Shown piece by piece: positions 26,797 through 39,069 of a stretch of DNA of 64,000 nt; position 1 is the stretch's first letter; each line of letters begins with the position of its first letter. The DNA lies in assembly GCF_038502225.1 (NCBI RefSeq), contig NW_027195551.1, positions 12,501 to 76,500 of the forward strand. Direction: 5' to 3'. The position numbers were made by a program, and so were the translations under genes. The stretch is from Cherax quadricarinatus (Eukaryota > Arthropoda > Malacostraca > Decapoda > Parastacidae). The notes beneath the pieces were generated by a model. The model saw nothing but the letters and a program-made list of their open reading frames with translations. It ran no database searches and was not told the DNA's origin.

Positions 26797-27221
26797 GGGT
26801 GAGTGGGGTGGTGGTGTTGCTGGGTGGACTTGGTGAGTGGGGTGGTGGTGTTGCTGGGTGGGCTTGGTGAGTGGGGTGGTGGTGTTGCTGGGTGGGCTTG
26901 GTTAGTGGGGTGGTGGTGTTGCTGGGTGGGCTTGGTGAGTAGGGTGATTGTGTTGCTGGGTGGGCTTGGTGAGTGAGGGGTGGTGGTGTTGCTGGGTGGG
27001 CTGGGTAAGTGGGGTGGTGGTGTTGCTGGGTGGGCTGGGTGAGTGGGGTGGTGGTGTTGCTGGGTGGGCTGGGTGAGTGGGGTGGTGGTGTTGCTGGGTG
27101 GGCTGGGTGAATGGGGTGGTGGTGTTGCTGGGTGGGCTTGGTGAGTGGGGTGGTGGTGCTGCTGGGTGGGCTTGGTGAATGGGGAGGTGGTGTTGCTGGG
27201 TGGGATTGGTGAGTGGGGTGG
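26797..27221. repeat. 34-bp G/T-rich minisatellite, about 12 copies
   Basis: Units of about 34 bp with the core ggtgagtggggtggtggtgt and a tgctgggtgggct link. Just upstream (26625-26710) is a short duplicated segment with gagctgggtggatgagttgtg-like sequence. The array abuts the 3' end of the next LINE. Confidence 0.92.
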
Positions 27222-27450
27222 TACTCGCCTAGTTATACTTCCCTAGTTGTGGTTGCAGGGGTCGAGTCACAGATCCTGGCCCCGCCTCTTCACTGGCCGC
27301 TACTAAGTCACTCTTCCTGCTCCATGAACTTTATCATACCTCTTCTTAAAGCTATGTATGGATCCTACCTCCACTACATCACTTACCAGACTATTCCACT
27401 TTCTGACAACTCTCCTGACTTCCAGTGTCGTCAGGATGATTTCCCTTAAT

Positions 27451-28450
27451 TTACCTTTCCTTGTAGGACATACCCCTTAGCTCCTGGACTAGTTTTATTG
27501 CAAACTTTTTCACTTTCGCTAGCTTCCTTACATGCTTGATTTGGTATGGGTTCCAAACTTTTGCTGCATACTCCAATATGGGCCTGACGTACACGGTGTA
27601 CAGGGTCCTGAACGATTCCTTATTAAGATGTCGGAATGCTGTTCTGAGGTTTGCTAGGCGTAAGTATGCTGCAGCATACTTCCCTGATCTATTGCAGTGC
27701 GCCTCCGGAGATGAACTCGGTGTTATACTCACCCGAAGATCCTTTTCCTTGAGTGAGGTTTGTAGTTTGTGGTCCCCTAGACTGTACTCCGTCTGTGGTC
27801 TTCTCTCCCCTTCCCCAATCTTCATGACTTTTCATTTGGTGGGATTGAACTCCAGGAGCCAGTTGCTGAAAAACGCCCGCAGCCTGTCCAAATCCTTTTG
27901 TAGTTCTGCTTGGTCTCAGACCGGGCCTCGGGGGCATTGACCCCCAAAACCCTCTCCAGGTAAACTCCAGGTTCTCGTCCGTTTGAATTCTTCTCATCAA
28001 CTTCACATCATCTGCAAACAGGGACATTTCGGAGTCTATTCCTTCCATCTTGTTGTTCACAAATACCAGAAACAGCACCGGTCCTAAGACTGACCCCTGT
28101 GGAACCCCGCTCTTTACAGGTATCCACTCTGACACCTCGCCATGCACCATGACTTGCTGTTGTCTTCTTGACAGGTATTCCCTGATCCATTGCAGTGTCT
28201 TTCCTGTTATCCCTGCCTTGTCCTCCAGCTTTTAGACTAATCTCTTGTGGAACTGTCAAACGCCTTACAGTCCAAGAAAATGCAGTCTACCTACCCCTCT
28301 CTCTCTTGTCCTACTGCTGTCACCCTGTCACAAAACTCCAGTAGGTTTGTGACATAGGATTTCACGTACCTGAACCCGTGCTGGCTGCTGTTGATAAGCT
28401 CGTTCCTTTCTAGGTGCTCCACCACTCTTCTCCTGATAATCTTCTCCATG
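27451..28450 (-). pseudogene. Reverse transcriptase of the second LINE, decayed
   Basis: Blocks in order on the minus strand: RRRVVEHLERNELINSSQHG, then a degraded motif A (CIFLDCKAFD), SEWIPVKSGVPQGSVLGPVL (motif B), EMSLFADDVKLM (catalytic FADD box intact), then after the inserted tail EGERRPQTEYSLGD, LRTAFRHLNKESFRTLYTVY and RPILEYAAKVWNPY. Stops and frameshifts lie upstream of motif B, and the frame is broken by the 27908-27972 insertion. Plus-strand frames over it are shadows. Confidence 0.85.
27908..27972 (+). mobile_element. 65-bp LINE 3'-tail fragment inserted in the second LINE
   Basis: It contains ggtctcagaccgggcctcgg, gcattgacccccaaaaccct and ctccaggtaaactccagg, the tail signature of the CR1/jockey-like LINE here. 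It interrupts the RT reading between the FADD box and the following block and lies on the opposite strand to its host. Confidence 0.75.
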
Positions 28451-28452
28451 TG

Positions 28453-29626
28453 TGTATGGCATTATTTTTAGCATTTTAATAAACAAATTATCTTAAATCT
28501 GTCAAAAGCAACTAATAGGAAATGCCTTTGAAGTTACGAGGCACCCTCCAGCGGGTGCTGTAATGGGCTGCCTTTCATCCGTGGGTTAAGGGGGCAGCTC
28601 TATAGTGCGCCTTGAGATAATTTCGCCTAAATTGGGAGCATCGTGGAGGGTATAAAAGGGATTGCTGCTTGCCTCCTGTACCAGAGGAGCACAATACAGG
28701 CATGAAGGAAGCGAACTTCACATGATATATCTATTTAGCAGAGGGAAATATTGCGTTACATGATGTCATTTTTATAAGTAAGATAGAGTGATCATTCTGT
28801 AGGAACTCAATGAAAGATAGTAGTCATTAGTTGTGTAACAAGTGTTGTATTTACTCCAAGGATCCTCTCTTCTGACACCTTATTATTCATAATGTATGTG
28901 AATTATTTTGATATAGAAAGCACATCCAAATGAGAATATTTAGATTCAGTAATAAAGTAGGACTCAATAACCATTCTTGATTAGTTTAAGAAATTATAAG
29001 AAAAACTATATAAGCAGCATGTATGGGATAAGAATTTATTATACACTTAGAAAATTTTGCAAGCTTGGGAAAGAAAACGTGCACTAGATTTCAATTATTA
29101 GGTTCGTTGCAACCTTCCAATTCCATCTTATGGAGAGGCCGACTTTTCCAGCATCCTAAGTTCCATCAAAAAATGTAACTCTCTAGCAATTAGACTACAT
29201 TTGCGTTTAAAAAGTTTACATATACGTAAATAAATCTAGAAGATGAGTTTAAGAAAAGTACATATCGAGTCAGGGAATAATTGATATCTCTACGTTTTTA
29301 AGGGAAAAAGTATTCATATAGGAAATAATATGATAACTGGGCATATCAGTAGCCACCCATGAGAAAGATACACAAAAGAAAGTAGGTTTGATACACTATA
29401 TTCAAAACATAAATCATATTCCATGTGATTCTCAATCCAGTAAAATAAGTTATAATCGTTTATGGTGGTAACGGAGCAGTAACTGTTACAATGTGAAAAT
29501 ATCGCAATAAATAACAGATCAATACATTGACCATTATTCATTGAGTCACTGTCTTGAAATACGTGCGCTGACATGTTGACCCTCAAGACTGTAACATCTT
29601 CATCCCTTCCTTAGAGCTTAGACACT
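28453..29626. other. Unassigned AT-rich segment with a TATA-like promoter candidate
   Basis: No recognisable coding frame. At 28651 there is tataaaaggg preceded by GC-richer sequence with a gcaccc/gggtgc dyad near 28543. This could be a core promoter or an LTR remnant, but no open gene follows within 500 bp. The remainder is AT-rich. The 90-codon minus frame at 29314-29586 has no recognisable features. Confidence 0.4.
28651..28660 (+). promoter_or_regulatory. TATA-box-like motif
   Basis: tataaaaggg fits a eukaryotic TATA box. A start about 25-30 bp downstream would fall near 28680. No linked gene is visible, so it may be a chance match or belong to an old retroelement. Confidence 0.25.
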
Positions 29627-30092
29627 GTACTACCATACTTGGCAGTACTACCATACTTGGCAGTACTACCATACTTGGCAGTACTACCATACTTGGCAGT
29701 ACTACCATACTTGGCAGTACTACCATACTTGGCAGTACTACCATACTTGGCAGTACTACCATACTTAGCAGTACTACCATACTTGGCAGTACTACCATAC
29801 TTGGCAGTACTACTATACTTGGCAGTACTACCATACTTGGCAGTACTACCATACTTGGCAGTACTACCATACTTGGCAGTACTACCATACTTGGCAGTAC
29901 TACCATACTTGGCAGTACTACCATACTTGGCAGTACTACCATACTTGGCAGTACTACCATACTTGGCAGTACTACCATACTTGGCAGTACTACCATACTT
30001 GGCAGTACTACCATACTTGGCAGTACTACCATACTTGGCAGTACTACCATACTTGGCAGTACTACCATACTTGGCAGTACTACCATACTGCC
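29627..30092. repeat. 18-bp minisatellite, about 26 copies
   Basis: Unit actaccatacttggcagt, almost invariant; exceptions are a tactatac unit near 29811 and a cttagcag unit near 29764. Both strands stay open because 18 is a multiple of three, giving LAVLPY and MVVLPS repeats that I do not regard as protein. The right end runs directly into a transposon-leader sequence that contains a near copy of the unit. Confidence 0.96.
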
Positions 30093-30150
30093 AAGTAAGT
30101 GTAAAACGGAAGCCTGTATTTGTTTCACATGATGGCGTCTTTTTCCATAC
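30084..30150 (+). mobile_element. Fragment of the RTE-associated leader repeat
   Basis: Sequence actgccaagtaagtgtaaaa, then gaagcctgtatttgtttcac and atgatgg, matches the leader at 43800-43855 (ctgccagatgactgtgaaac, then aacctgtaactgttttgcat and gatgg) with scattered differences. It supplies the context from which the 18-bp array probably arose. Confidence 0.65.
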
Positions 30151-30725
30151 GTTTCCTTCCGCATATCATGTTTAACTAAAATACCTTAAATTATATTGAA
30201 AGATTATTTAAAGATGGATAATGTCTACAAGAACTAAAACCTGAGCATTAAATTTATATCCTTTGATGTCTCATTATTTTATTACACGTTGCTATTACTG
30301 GGTTACTCTCTCATAAACTGTTGTAATATTTGGATGTCTCCCGTCCTGTGTAAGTCTTCCCACACCAATAAGAAATGCTAAAAAAAATGATTAAGGATTT
30401 CAGTATATCTTTTTTTTTACATTTCTTAAAACTCTTAGATAGTCTGGCAAGGCAAATTATTTTATGTCTTTGTTTTACTTATTGCAGAAATTATATTTTC
30501 AATGCAAATGCTAATTATACTAAGTTGTCTTTTGTATCCAGTGATAAATAACTGCGTTAGTACAGAAACACGACTCACATTTTATACGCTACAACGAGAC
30601 ACAAATATTATATTCGAGGTTTTTACCATATTCTGTTTAACAGAAATTATGTTAATGCTATTATTTGGCCAATACTTTGAAAGAGAAACTTTGTATTTTT
30701 AGTGCTACTGTAAAATAAATTACAA
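30151..30725. other. AT-rich unassigned spacer
   Basis: No repeats or recognisable gene. A 66-codon plus frame at 30502-30702 is hydrophobic but lacks any family motif. Confidence 0.4.
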
Positions 30726-30730
30726 ACACG

Positions 30731-30820
<90 letters not shown>
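30726..30820. repeat. Compound AC-TA-GT microsatellite (palindromic)
   Basis: An AC run (about 30729-30743), a TA run (about 30744-30760), then a GT run to about 30820. The AC and GT flanks are complementary around the TA centre, so the left part can fold on the first part of the GT run. Confidence 0.95.
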
Positions 30821-30823
<3 letters not shown>

Positions 30824-31387
30824 TAGTGTGTGTGTGTGGTAGTGTGTGTGGGGTAGTGTGTGTGTGGTAGTGTGTGTGGGGTAGTGTGTGTGTGGTAGTG
30901 TGTGTGTGTGGTAGTGTGTGTGGGGTAGTGTGTGTGTGGTAGTGTGTGTGTGGTAGTGTGTGTGTGGTAGTGTGTGTGTGGTAGTGTGTGTGTGGTAGTG
31001 TGTGTGTGGTAGTGTGTGTGGTAGTGTGTGTGTGTGGTAGTGTGTGTGTGTGGTAGTGTGTGTGTGGTAGTGTGTGTGTGGTAGTGTGTGTGTGGTAGTG
31101 TGTGTGTGGTAGTGTGTGTGTGGTAGTGTGTGTGTGGTAGTGTGTGTGGTAGTGTGTGTGTGTGGTAGTGTGTGTGTGTGGTAGTGTGTGTGTGGTAGTG
31201 TGTGTGTGGTAGTGTGTGTGTGGTAGTGTGTGTGTGGTAGTGTGTGTGTGGTAGTGTGTGTGTGGTAGTGTGTGTGGGGTAATGTGTGTGTGGTAGTGTG
31301 TGTGTGGTAGTGTGTGTGTGGTAGTGTGTGTGTGGTAGTGTGTGTGGGGGAGTGTGTGGGGTAGTGTGTGTGTGGTAGTGTGTGTGG

Positions 31388-31456
<69 letters not shown>
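30821..31456. repeat. 14-bp GT-rich minisatellite followed by TA and GT tracts
   Basis: Units of mostly 14 bp (ggtagtgtgtgtgt) with 10- to 16-bp variants, including ggggtag forms, to about 31390. Then (TA)n at 31391-31428 and (GT)n to 31456. The minus frames (Thr/His/Pro repeats) are by-products. Confidence 0.93.
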
Positions 31457-31590
31457 TCTGAGCACCTCTGCAAAAACAGTGATTATGTGTGAGTGAAGTG
31501 AAAGTGTTGAATGATGATGAAAGTATTTTCTTTTTGGGGATTTTCTTTTTTGAGCCATCCTGCCTCGGTGGGAGACGGCCTACTTAAAGT
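31457..31590 (+). mobile_element. Solo RTE-type LINE 3' tail
   Basis: It contains gagcacctctgcaaaaacag, gtgttgaatgatgatgaaag and cctgcctcggtgggagacgg. The same strings occur, reverse-complemented, at about 57962-58103 downstream of the truncated RTE frame. No coding part is attached, so this is an extreme 5' truncation or a fragment, lodged between GT and TA microsatellites. Confidence 0.8.
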
Positions 31591-32644
<1,054 letters not shown>

Positions 32645-32656
32645 TTATATACAATA

Positions 32657-32772
<116 letters not shown>

Positions 32773-33114
32773 TTGGAAAGGGATGCGTGCGTGTGCGCGC
32801 GCCTGCGTGTCTACTTCTGTGTCTCTCTCTGTATATATTAAAAACAAATTTCATGCGCTGTGCATCACACTGATTGTTTCTTATCATAACAAAAATGTTT
32901 AACTGTGTTTGTGGTGTTGTGGACGTTCAATATAGCGGGTTTGTCTTTAATTAAAATTTTAGATTTTTCATCAACAATTTTGAACGGTAGCGCCTTTTAT
33001 TGCGTATTTTCATTGCAAAATTCTTGCATTCTTGCACTGCAATATATTAGTTAATTGCTGCAATGTTTTCAATAATCTTCTTTATTTTAGTAGCTCTGAG
33101 ACGTATTAGGTGAC
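32773..33114. other. Unassigned spacer
   Basis: AT-rich beyond 32830. No gene or repeat recognised. Confidence 0.4.
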
Positions 33115-33713
33115 TCTCGGTGACGGAGCCAACGACAGACTGTGTCGGAGATGCTGTGACGAAAGACGTGATGTTATGGAGATAGAGAGGCTGTGATGGT
33201 GAAGTTGCTGTGATGGAGAGGAGAGGCTGTGACGGAGATGCTGTGATGGAGAGGAGGAGGGAGGTCTGTGACGGAGAGAACAGGCTATGATGAGAAGACA
33301 GGTTATGACGGAAAGGAGAGGCAGTGACAGATAAGCTGTGGAGAGGAGGCTGTGACGGAGATGCCGTGGGGAGAAGAGGCTGCGACTGAGATGCGGTGGG
33401 GAGAAGAGGCTGTGACAGAGATGCCGTGGGGAGAAGAGGCTGTGACAGAGATGCCGTGGGGAGAAGAGGCTGTGACAGAGAGAAGAGGCTGTGACGGAGA
33501 TGGCGTGGGGAGAAGAGGCTGTGACAGAGATGCCGTGGGGAGAAGAGGCTGTGACAGAGATGCCGTGATGAGAAGAGGCTGTGACAGAGATACCGTGGAG
33601 AGAAGAGGCTGTGGCGGAGATGGCGTGGATAGCAGGAGAGGATATGACGTTGTTGGTGTGCATAGGAGAAGAGACTGTGACAGAGAACAAGTTGTGACGG
33701 AAAGGAGTGAGTG
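33115..33713. repeat. G/A-rich minisatellite, 30-bp units plus degenerate edge
   Basis: From about 33340 to 33640 the unit is 30 bp (gagaagaggctgtgacagag then atgccgtggg), about ten copies. The 33115-33340 part is degenerate but keeps ctgtgacggagaggaggag-like strings. The gctgtgacggag core links it to the 19-bp arrays on either side. Frames on both strands are by-products. Confidence 0.88.
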
Positions 33714-36700
33714 ACGGAGGGAACGGGGAGTGACAGAAGGAACGGGGAGTGACGGAGGGAACGGCAGTGACGGAGGGAACGGGCAGTGACGGAGGGAACG
33801 GGCAGAGACGGAGGGAACGGGCAGTGACGGGGGAACGGGGAGTGACGAAGGGAACGGGGAGTGACGGAGGGAACGGCAGTGACGGAGGGAACGGGCAGTG
33901 ACGGAGGGAACGGGCAGTGACGGGGGAACGAGGAGTGACGGTGGGAACGGGCAGTGACGGTGGGAACGGGCAGTGACCGGGCAGTGACGGTGGGAACGGG
34001 CAGTGACGGGGGGAACGGGCAGTGACTGATGAACGGGCAGTGATAGGGGGAACTTGCAGTGAACAGTGACGGGGGGAACGGGCAGTGACGGGGGGAACGG
34101 GCAGTGACGGGGGGAACGGGCAGTAACGGGGGTAACGGGCAGTGACGGGGGGAACGGGCAGTGACGGGGGGGACGGGCAGTGACGGGGGAACGGGCAACA
34201 GTTACGGGGGGGCAGTGACGGGTGGAACGGGCAGTGACGGGGGGAACGGGCAGTGACGACGGGGGAACGGGCAGTGACGGGGGAACGGGAAGTGACGGTG
34301 GGAACGGGCAGTGACGGGGGGAACAGTGAAGGGGGGAACGGCAGTGACGGGGGGAACGGGCAGTGAACGGGCAGTGACGGGGGGAACGGGCTGTGACGGG
34401 GGGAACGGGCAGTGACGGGGGAAACGGGCAGTGACGGGGGGAACGGGCACGGGCAGTGACTGGGAACGGGCAGTGACGGATGAACGGGCAGTGATGGGGG
34501 GAACTGGCAGTGACGGGGGGAACGGGCAGTGACGGGGGAAACGGAAACGGGCAGTGACGGGGGAAACGGGCAGTGACGGGGGGAACGGGCAGTGACGGGC
34601 AGTGACGGGGGGAACGGGGGAACGGGCAGTGACGGTGACGGGGGGAACGGGCAGTGAACAGTGACGGGGGGGAACGGGCAGTGACGGGGGGAACGGGAAC
34701 GGGCAGTGACGGGGGGAACGGGCAGTGACGGGGGTGAACGGGGGAACGGGCAGTGACGGGCAGTGACGGGGGGAACGGGCAGTGACGGGAACGGGAACGG
34801 GCAGTGAACGCAGTGGGAACGGGCAGTGACGGGCAGTGACGGGGGAACAGTGACGGGGGACAGTGACGGGGGAACGGGCAGTGACGGGGGAACGGGCAGT
34901 GACGGAGGGAACGGGCAGTGACGGGGGGAACGGGCACGGGTGACGGGGGAACGGGCAGTGACGGGGGAACGGGCAGTGACGGGGGGATCGGGCAGTGACG
35001 GGGGAACGGGCAGTGACGGGGGGAACGGGCAGTGACGGGGGGAACGGGCAGTGACGGGGGGAACGGGCAGTGACGGGGGGAACGGGCAGTGACGGGGGGA
35101 ACGGGCGGGGGGAACGGGCAGTGACGGGGTGACGGGGGGAACGGGCAGTGACTGGGGAACGGGCAGTGACGGGGGAAACGGGCAGTGACGGGGGGGTGAC
35201 GGGGGGAACGGGCAGTGAACGGGCAGTGACGGGGGAAACGGAAACGGGCAGTGACGGGGGGAACGGGACGGGGGAACAGTGACGGGGGGAACGGGCAGTG
35301 ACGGGAGGAACGGGCAGTGACGGGGGGAACGGGCAGTGACGGGGGGAACGGGCAGTGAAACGGGCAGTGGGGGGAAACGGGCAGTGACGGGGGGAACGGG
35401 CCGTGACGGGGGGAACGGGCAGGAACGGGCAGTGACGGGGGGAACGGGCAGTGACGGGGGAACGGGCAGTGACGGTGAACGGGCAGTGGTGACGGGGGGA
35501 ACGGGCAGTGAAGGGGGGAACGGGCAGTGACGGGGGAACGGGCAGTGACGGACGGGGTGAACGGGCAGTGACGGGCAGTGACGGGGGGAACGGGCAGTGA
35601 CGGGAGGAACGGGCAGTGACGGGGGGAACGGGCAGTGACGGGGGGAACGGGCAGTGACGGGGGGGGAACGGGCAGTGACGGGGGGAACGGGCAGTGACGG
35701 GCAGTGGGGGAACGGGCAGTGACGGGGGGAACATGCCGTGACGGGGGGAACGGGCAGTGACGGGGGGAACGGGCAGTGACGGGGGGAACGGGCAGTGAAC
35801 GGGGGGGAACGGGCAGTGACGGGGGGAACGGGCAGTGACGGGGGGAACGGGCAGTGAGTGAACGGGGGGAACGGGCAGTGACAGTGACGGGGGGAACGGG
35901 CAGTGACGGGGGTGAACGGGCAGTGACAGTGGGGGGAACGGGCAGTGACGGGGGAACGGGCAGTGACGGGGGGAACGGGCAGTGACAGTGACGGGGGGAA
36001 CGGGCAGTGACGGGGGGAACGGGCAGTGACGGGGGGAACGGGCAGTGACGGGGGGAACGGGCAGTGACGGGGGGAACGGGCAGTGACGGGGGGAACGGGC
36101 AGTGACGGGGGGAACGGTGCAGTGAACGGGGGGAACGGGCAGTGACGGGGGGAACGGGCAGTGAACGTGACGGGGGGAACGGGCAGTGACGGATGGGGGG
36201 CAGTGACGGGTGACGGGGGGAACGGGCAGTGACAGTGGGGGGAACGGGCAGTGACGGGGGGAACGGGCAGTGACGGGGGGAACGGGCAGTGACGGGGGGA
36301 ACGGGCAGTGACGGGGGGAACGGGCAGTTACGGGGGGAACTGGCAGTGACGGGGGGAACGGGCAGTGACGGGGGGAACGGGCAGTGACGGGGGGGAACGG
36401 GCAGTGACGGGGGGAACGGGCAGTGACGGGGGAAACAGTGGGGGGAACGGGGTGACGGGGGGAACGGGCAGTGACGGCAGGACGGGGGGAACGGGCAGTG
36501 ACGGGGGGAACGGGCAGTGACGGGGGGGGCAGTGAACGGGCAGTGACGGGGGGAACGGGCAGTGACAGTGACGGGGGAACGGGCAGTGAACGGGGGGGGA
36601 ACGGGCAGTGACGGGGGGAACGGGCAGGACGTGGGGGGAACGGGCAGTGACGGGGAGAACGGGCAGTGACGGGGAGAACGGGCAGTGACGGGGGGCAACG

Positions 36701-37248
36701 AACGGGCAGTGACGGGGGAAACGGGCAGTGACGGGGGAACGGGCAGGCAGTGACGGGGGGAACGGGCAGTGACGGATGAACGGGCAGTGACGAACTGGCA
36801 GTGACGGGGGGAACGGGCAGTGACGGGGGGGGGAACGGGCAGTGACGGGGGGAACGGGCAGTGACGGGGGGAACGGGCAGTGAACGGGCAGTGACGGGGG
36901 GAACGGGCAGTGACAGTGGGGGGAACGGGCGGGGGAGAACGGGCAGTGACGGGGAGAACGGGCAGTGAACGGGCAGTGACGGGGGGAACGGGCAGTGACG
37001 GGGGAACGGGCAGTGACGGGGGGAACGGGCAGTGACGGGGGGAACGGGAACGGGCAGTGACGGGGGGAACGGGCAGTGACGGGGGGAACGGGCAGTGAAC
37101 AGTGGGGGGAACGGGCAGTGACGGGGGGAACGGGCAGTGACGGGGGGAACGGGCAGTGACGGGGGGAACGGGCAGTGACGGGGGGAACGGGCAGTGACGG
37201 GGGGAACGGGCAGTGACGGGGGGAACGGGCAGTGACGGGGGGAACGGG
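33714..37248. repeat. 19-bp G-rich minisatellite, about 186 copies, G-quadruplex-capable
   Basis: Main unit agtgacggggggaacgggc on the plus strand. The first part (33714-33960) has agtgacggagggaacgggc instead, which is closer to the neighbouring arrays. Single-base and several-base length changes are very frequent (for example 34440, 34600, 34790, 35220 and 36470). Two adjacent units give four G-runs of three or more with loops of 3, 7 and 3 nt, the classic G-quadruplex pattern, repeated through about 3.5 kb. Minus-strand Pro/Ser/Arg frames of up to 1,131 codons shift register continually and are not genes. Confidence 0.96.
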
Positions 37249-37992
37249 CAGAAACTTAGAGAACATGAAGAATGACAAGAGAGATTCTGCCATCAATTTA
37301 TGTCGGAAACTTAAAGAGAAAAACTGAAAATTGGTGAAAAGTTTGGGGCATATAATAATTTAAATAATTCAGCAGATAATGAACAAGTGAGCTGAGAGAT
37401 GATAAATGACGCATTAAATATGATAATGTCAGTGATGAGGGAAGAAGTTAATGAAGAGGGTTAATGCTTAACAATAATATCATAAAGGGTAATGAAATAG
37501 GAAATGGAGAACCGGTTATTGGTTGTTAATAATCTTGAGGATCACAGAGTCAATAATTCTCGGATAATACTGCCACCGTGTTCTTGTAAATAATTCAGGG
37601 AAATGAACATCCACGCCCACCGCTGATTAGTATTATTTCATAACTTTACATATACAAGTAACAGTCCCATATCTTTATGGATTGTTATAAAATTACGACA
37701 TAGTCACATACAAATAACTCTGTCAGCAATACTTAATTATTTTTTTTTTCATTACAATTAAGTTTAAATATGATACAGTTACATCATAGTGCTAGAAACA
37801 TCCAAAGTTTTATTTACATAACAATTTCTTTGCCTTGCAGCTTCAGTAACACTGTAAACTAATTACCAATTTTTAAACTACCCTATTTAACCCTCTAGGG
37901 TTTAACCTACCATGTTTAACCCTCTAGGGTTTAACCAAGTCCTGATATCTCAATCCCAGACAATAGAGCACAGAGAACCTTCACTACACATA
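37249..37992. other. AT-rich spacer with a duplicated dyad
   Basis: Mostly unassigned AT-rich sequence. The string tttaaccctctagggttta occurs twice, starting at 37886 and 37915, each containing the dyad aaccct-ct-agggtt. No gene is recognised. Confidence 0.45.
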
Positions 37993-38415
37993 AAGTTCAG
38001 TCATGCACTTTAATTACTGGAGCGCAGGCGAGGAAATACATCGTAATCTACACCTGGAAAATCCAAGAAATCCAGAAATAACTCCCTACGAAAGCAAAAT
38101 ACTAGTCAGATGGTGCAACATACCCCAATGAAAAGAAGGGGCGTCATAATAAGTGTCCGGGGCCCAAGACTGTTCAACAGCCTCCAACCATACAAAAGGA
38201 AAATAACTAACAGACCACTGGTTGCCTTCTAAACGGAACTGGACAGATACCTAGAGTCAGTTCCCAATCAGCCGTGTTTCGTACGTTGGGTTATGTGCGG
38301 CCAACAGTTACAGCCTGGTTGATTAGGCCTTGATGCACCGGGAGGCCTGGTCAAGGACTGGGCAGGGGGGCCGTTGACCCCCGGAACACCCTCCAGGTCG
38401 ACTTCAGAGAGGTAA
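37993..38415 (+). mobile_element. 5'-truncated LINE 3' end (CR1/jockey-like family)
   Basis: It contains the decayed C-terminal RT coding remnant (ggagcgcaggcgaggaaata, ataagtgtccggggcccaag, ttcaacagcctccaaccata) and then the tail ggaggcctggtcaaggactg, ccgttgacccccggaacacc and ctccagg. The same blocks occur at 52440-52960 and, on the minus strand, at 22819-23200. Coding is broken by stops, so no protein is expected. Confidence 0.8.
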
Positions 38416-39069
38416 ACCCAAACCAAGGCGAGAACTGACGATGGCTTGAGCTGCACTAAGAGAAAACAGTCAGTTACACCCTCTACATCCAAAACTACAC
38501 AAAAATTTATAAATAACACCAAAACAGCTAATTACTATTGCCCTAACCATTAAGAAAAAATCACAGAACCATTTTTAATGCCTTCAATATATATAAATAT
38601 AAGCAAAACCTGTAAAAATAAAATATATTTACGTCTCCAAAATTTTAAATATATCTGTAATCATGCTTTTTAACCATAAATTTTATTCACAAACACGCCT
38701 TTCATATCAGAGAATCCTGTTAGTATATAATCAAATATTCAAAACAAATGCAACTCTCAAAAATCAACGAAGAAAACTATGTTACTCCTCCCTCTAAAAA
38801 AAGGTTAAATATCCCTCATTAAAACTAAATAAATCACATAATTATATTCTACCGTCACCAAAATACTCATGCAATTTTCTCTTGTCTTTAGCCTAACCTT
38901 AAATAATGTAATATTACGACATCTACCTATAATATTCCAAAATTTTAAAATCTAAACAAAAATGAGGACAACACTAAACTGGTAGCCTAGATTATATATC
39001 AGATCCTATTAATAAATCAATTCAACTGTTGACATCCTACATAGATTTTAATATAATAAATCGTATAGT
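38416..39069. other. AT-rich spacer
   Basis: No gene or clear repeat recognised. Strongly AT-rich from 38480 onward. Confidence 0.4.

Larger units (their letters stand above)
27222..28452 (-). mobile_element. 5'-truncated dead LINE of a second family
   Basis: Minus-strand reading from about 28450 gives RT blocks and then a 3' untranslated part (27222-27450) starting at actcgcctagttatacttcc on the plus strand. It differs in RT sequence and tail from the 22.8-26.2 kb LINE. I recall its tail as a frequent decapod repeat, which is unverified. A 65-bp piece of the other LINE's tail is inserted at about 27908-27972. Relative to the family as I remember it, part of the 3' region seems deleted near 27415. 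Confidence 0.75.

Noticed and set aside
33303..36698. A 1,131-codon Pro/Ser/Arg-rich minus frame that could pass for a structural or mucin-like protein
   Set aside because: It is the complement of the G-rich 19-bp array, and constant unit-length changes shift the register, so no frame is preserved by selection.
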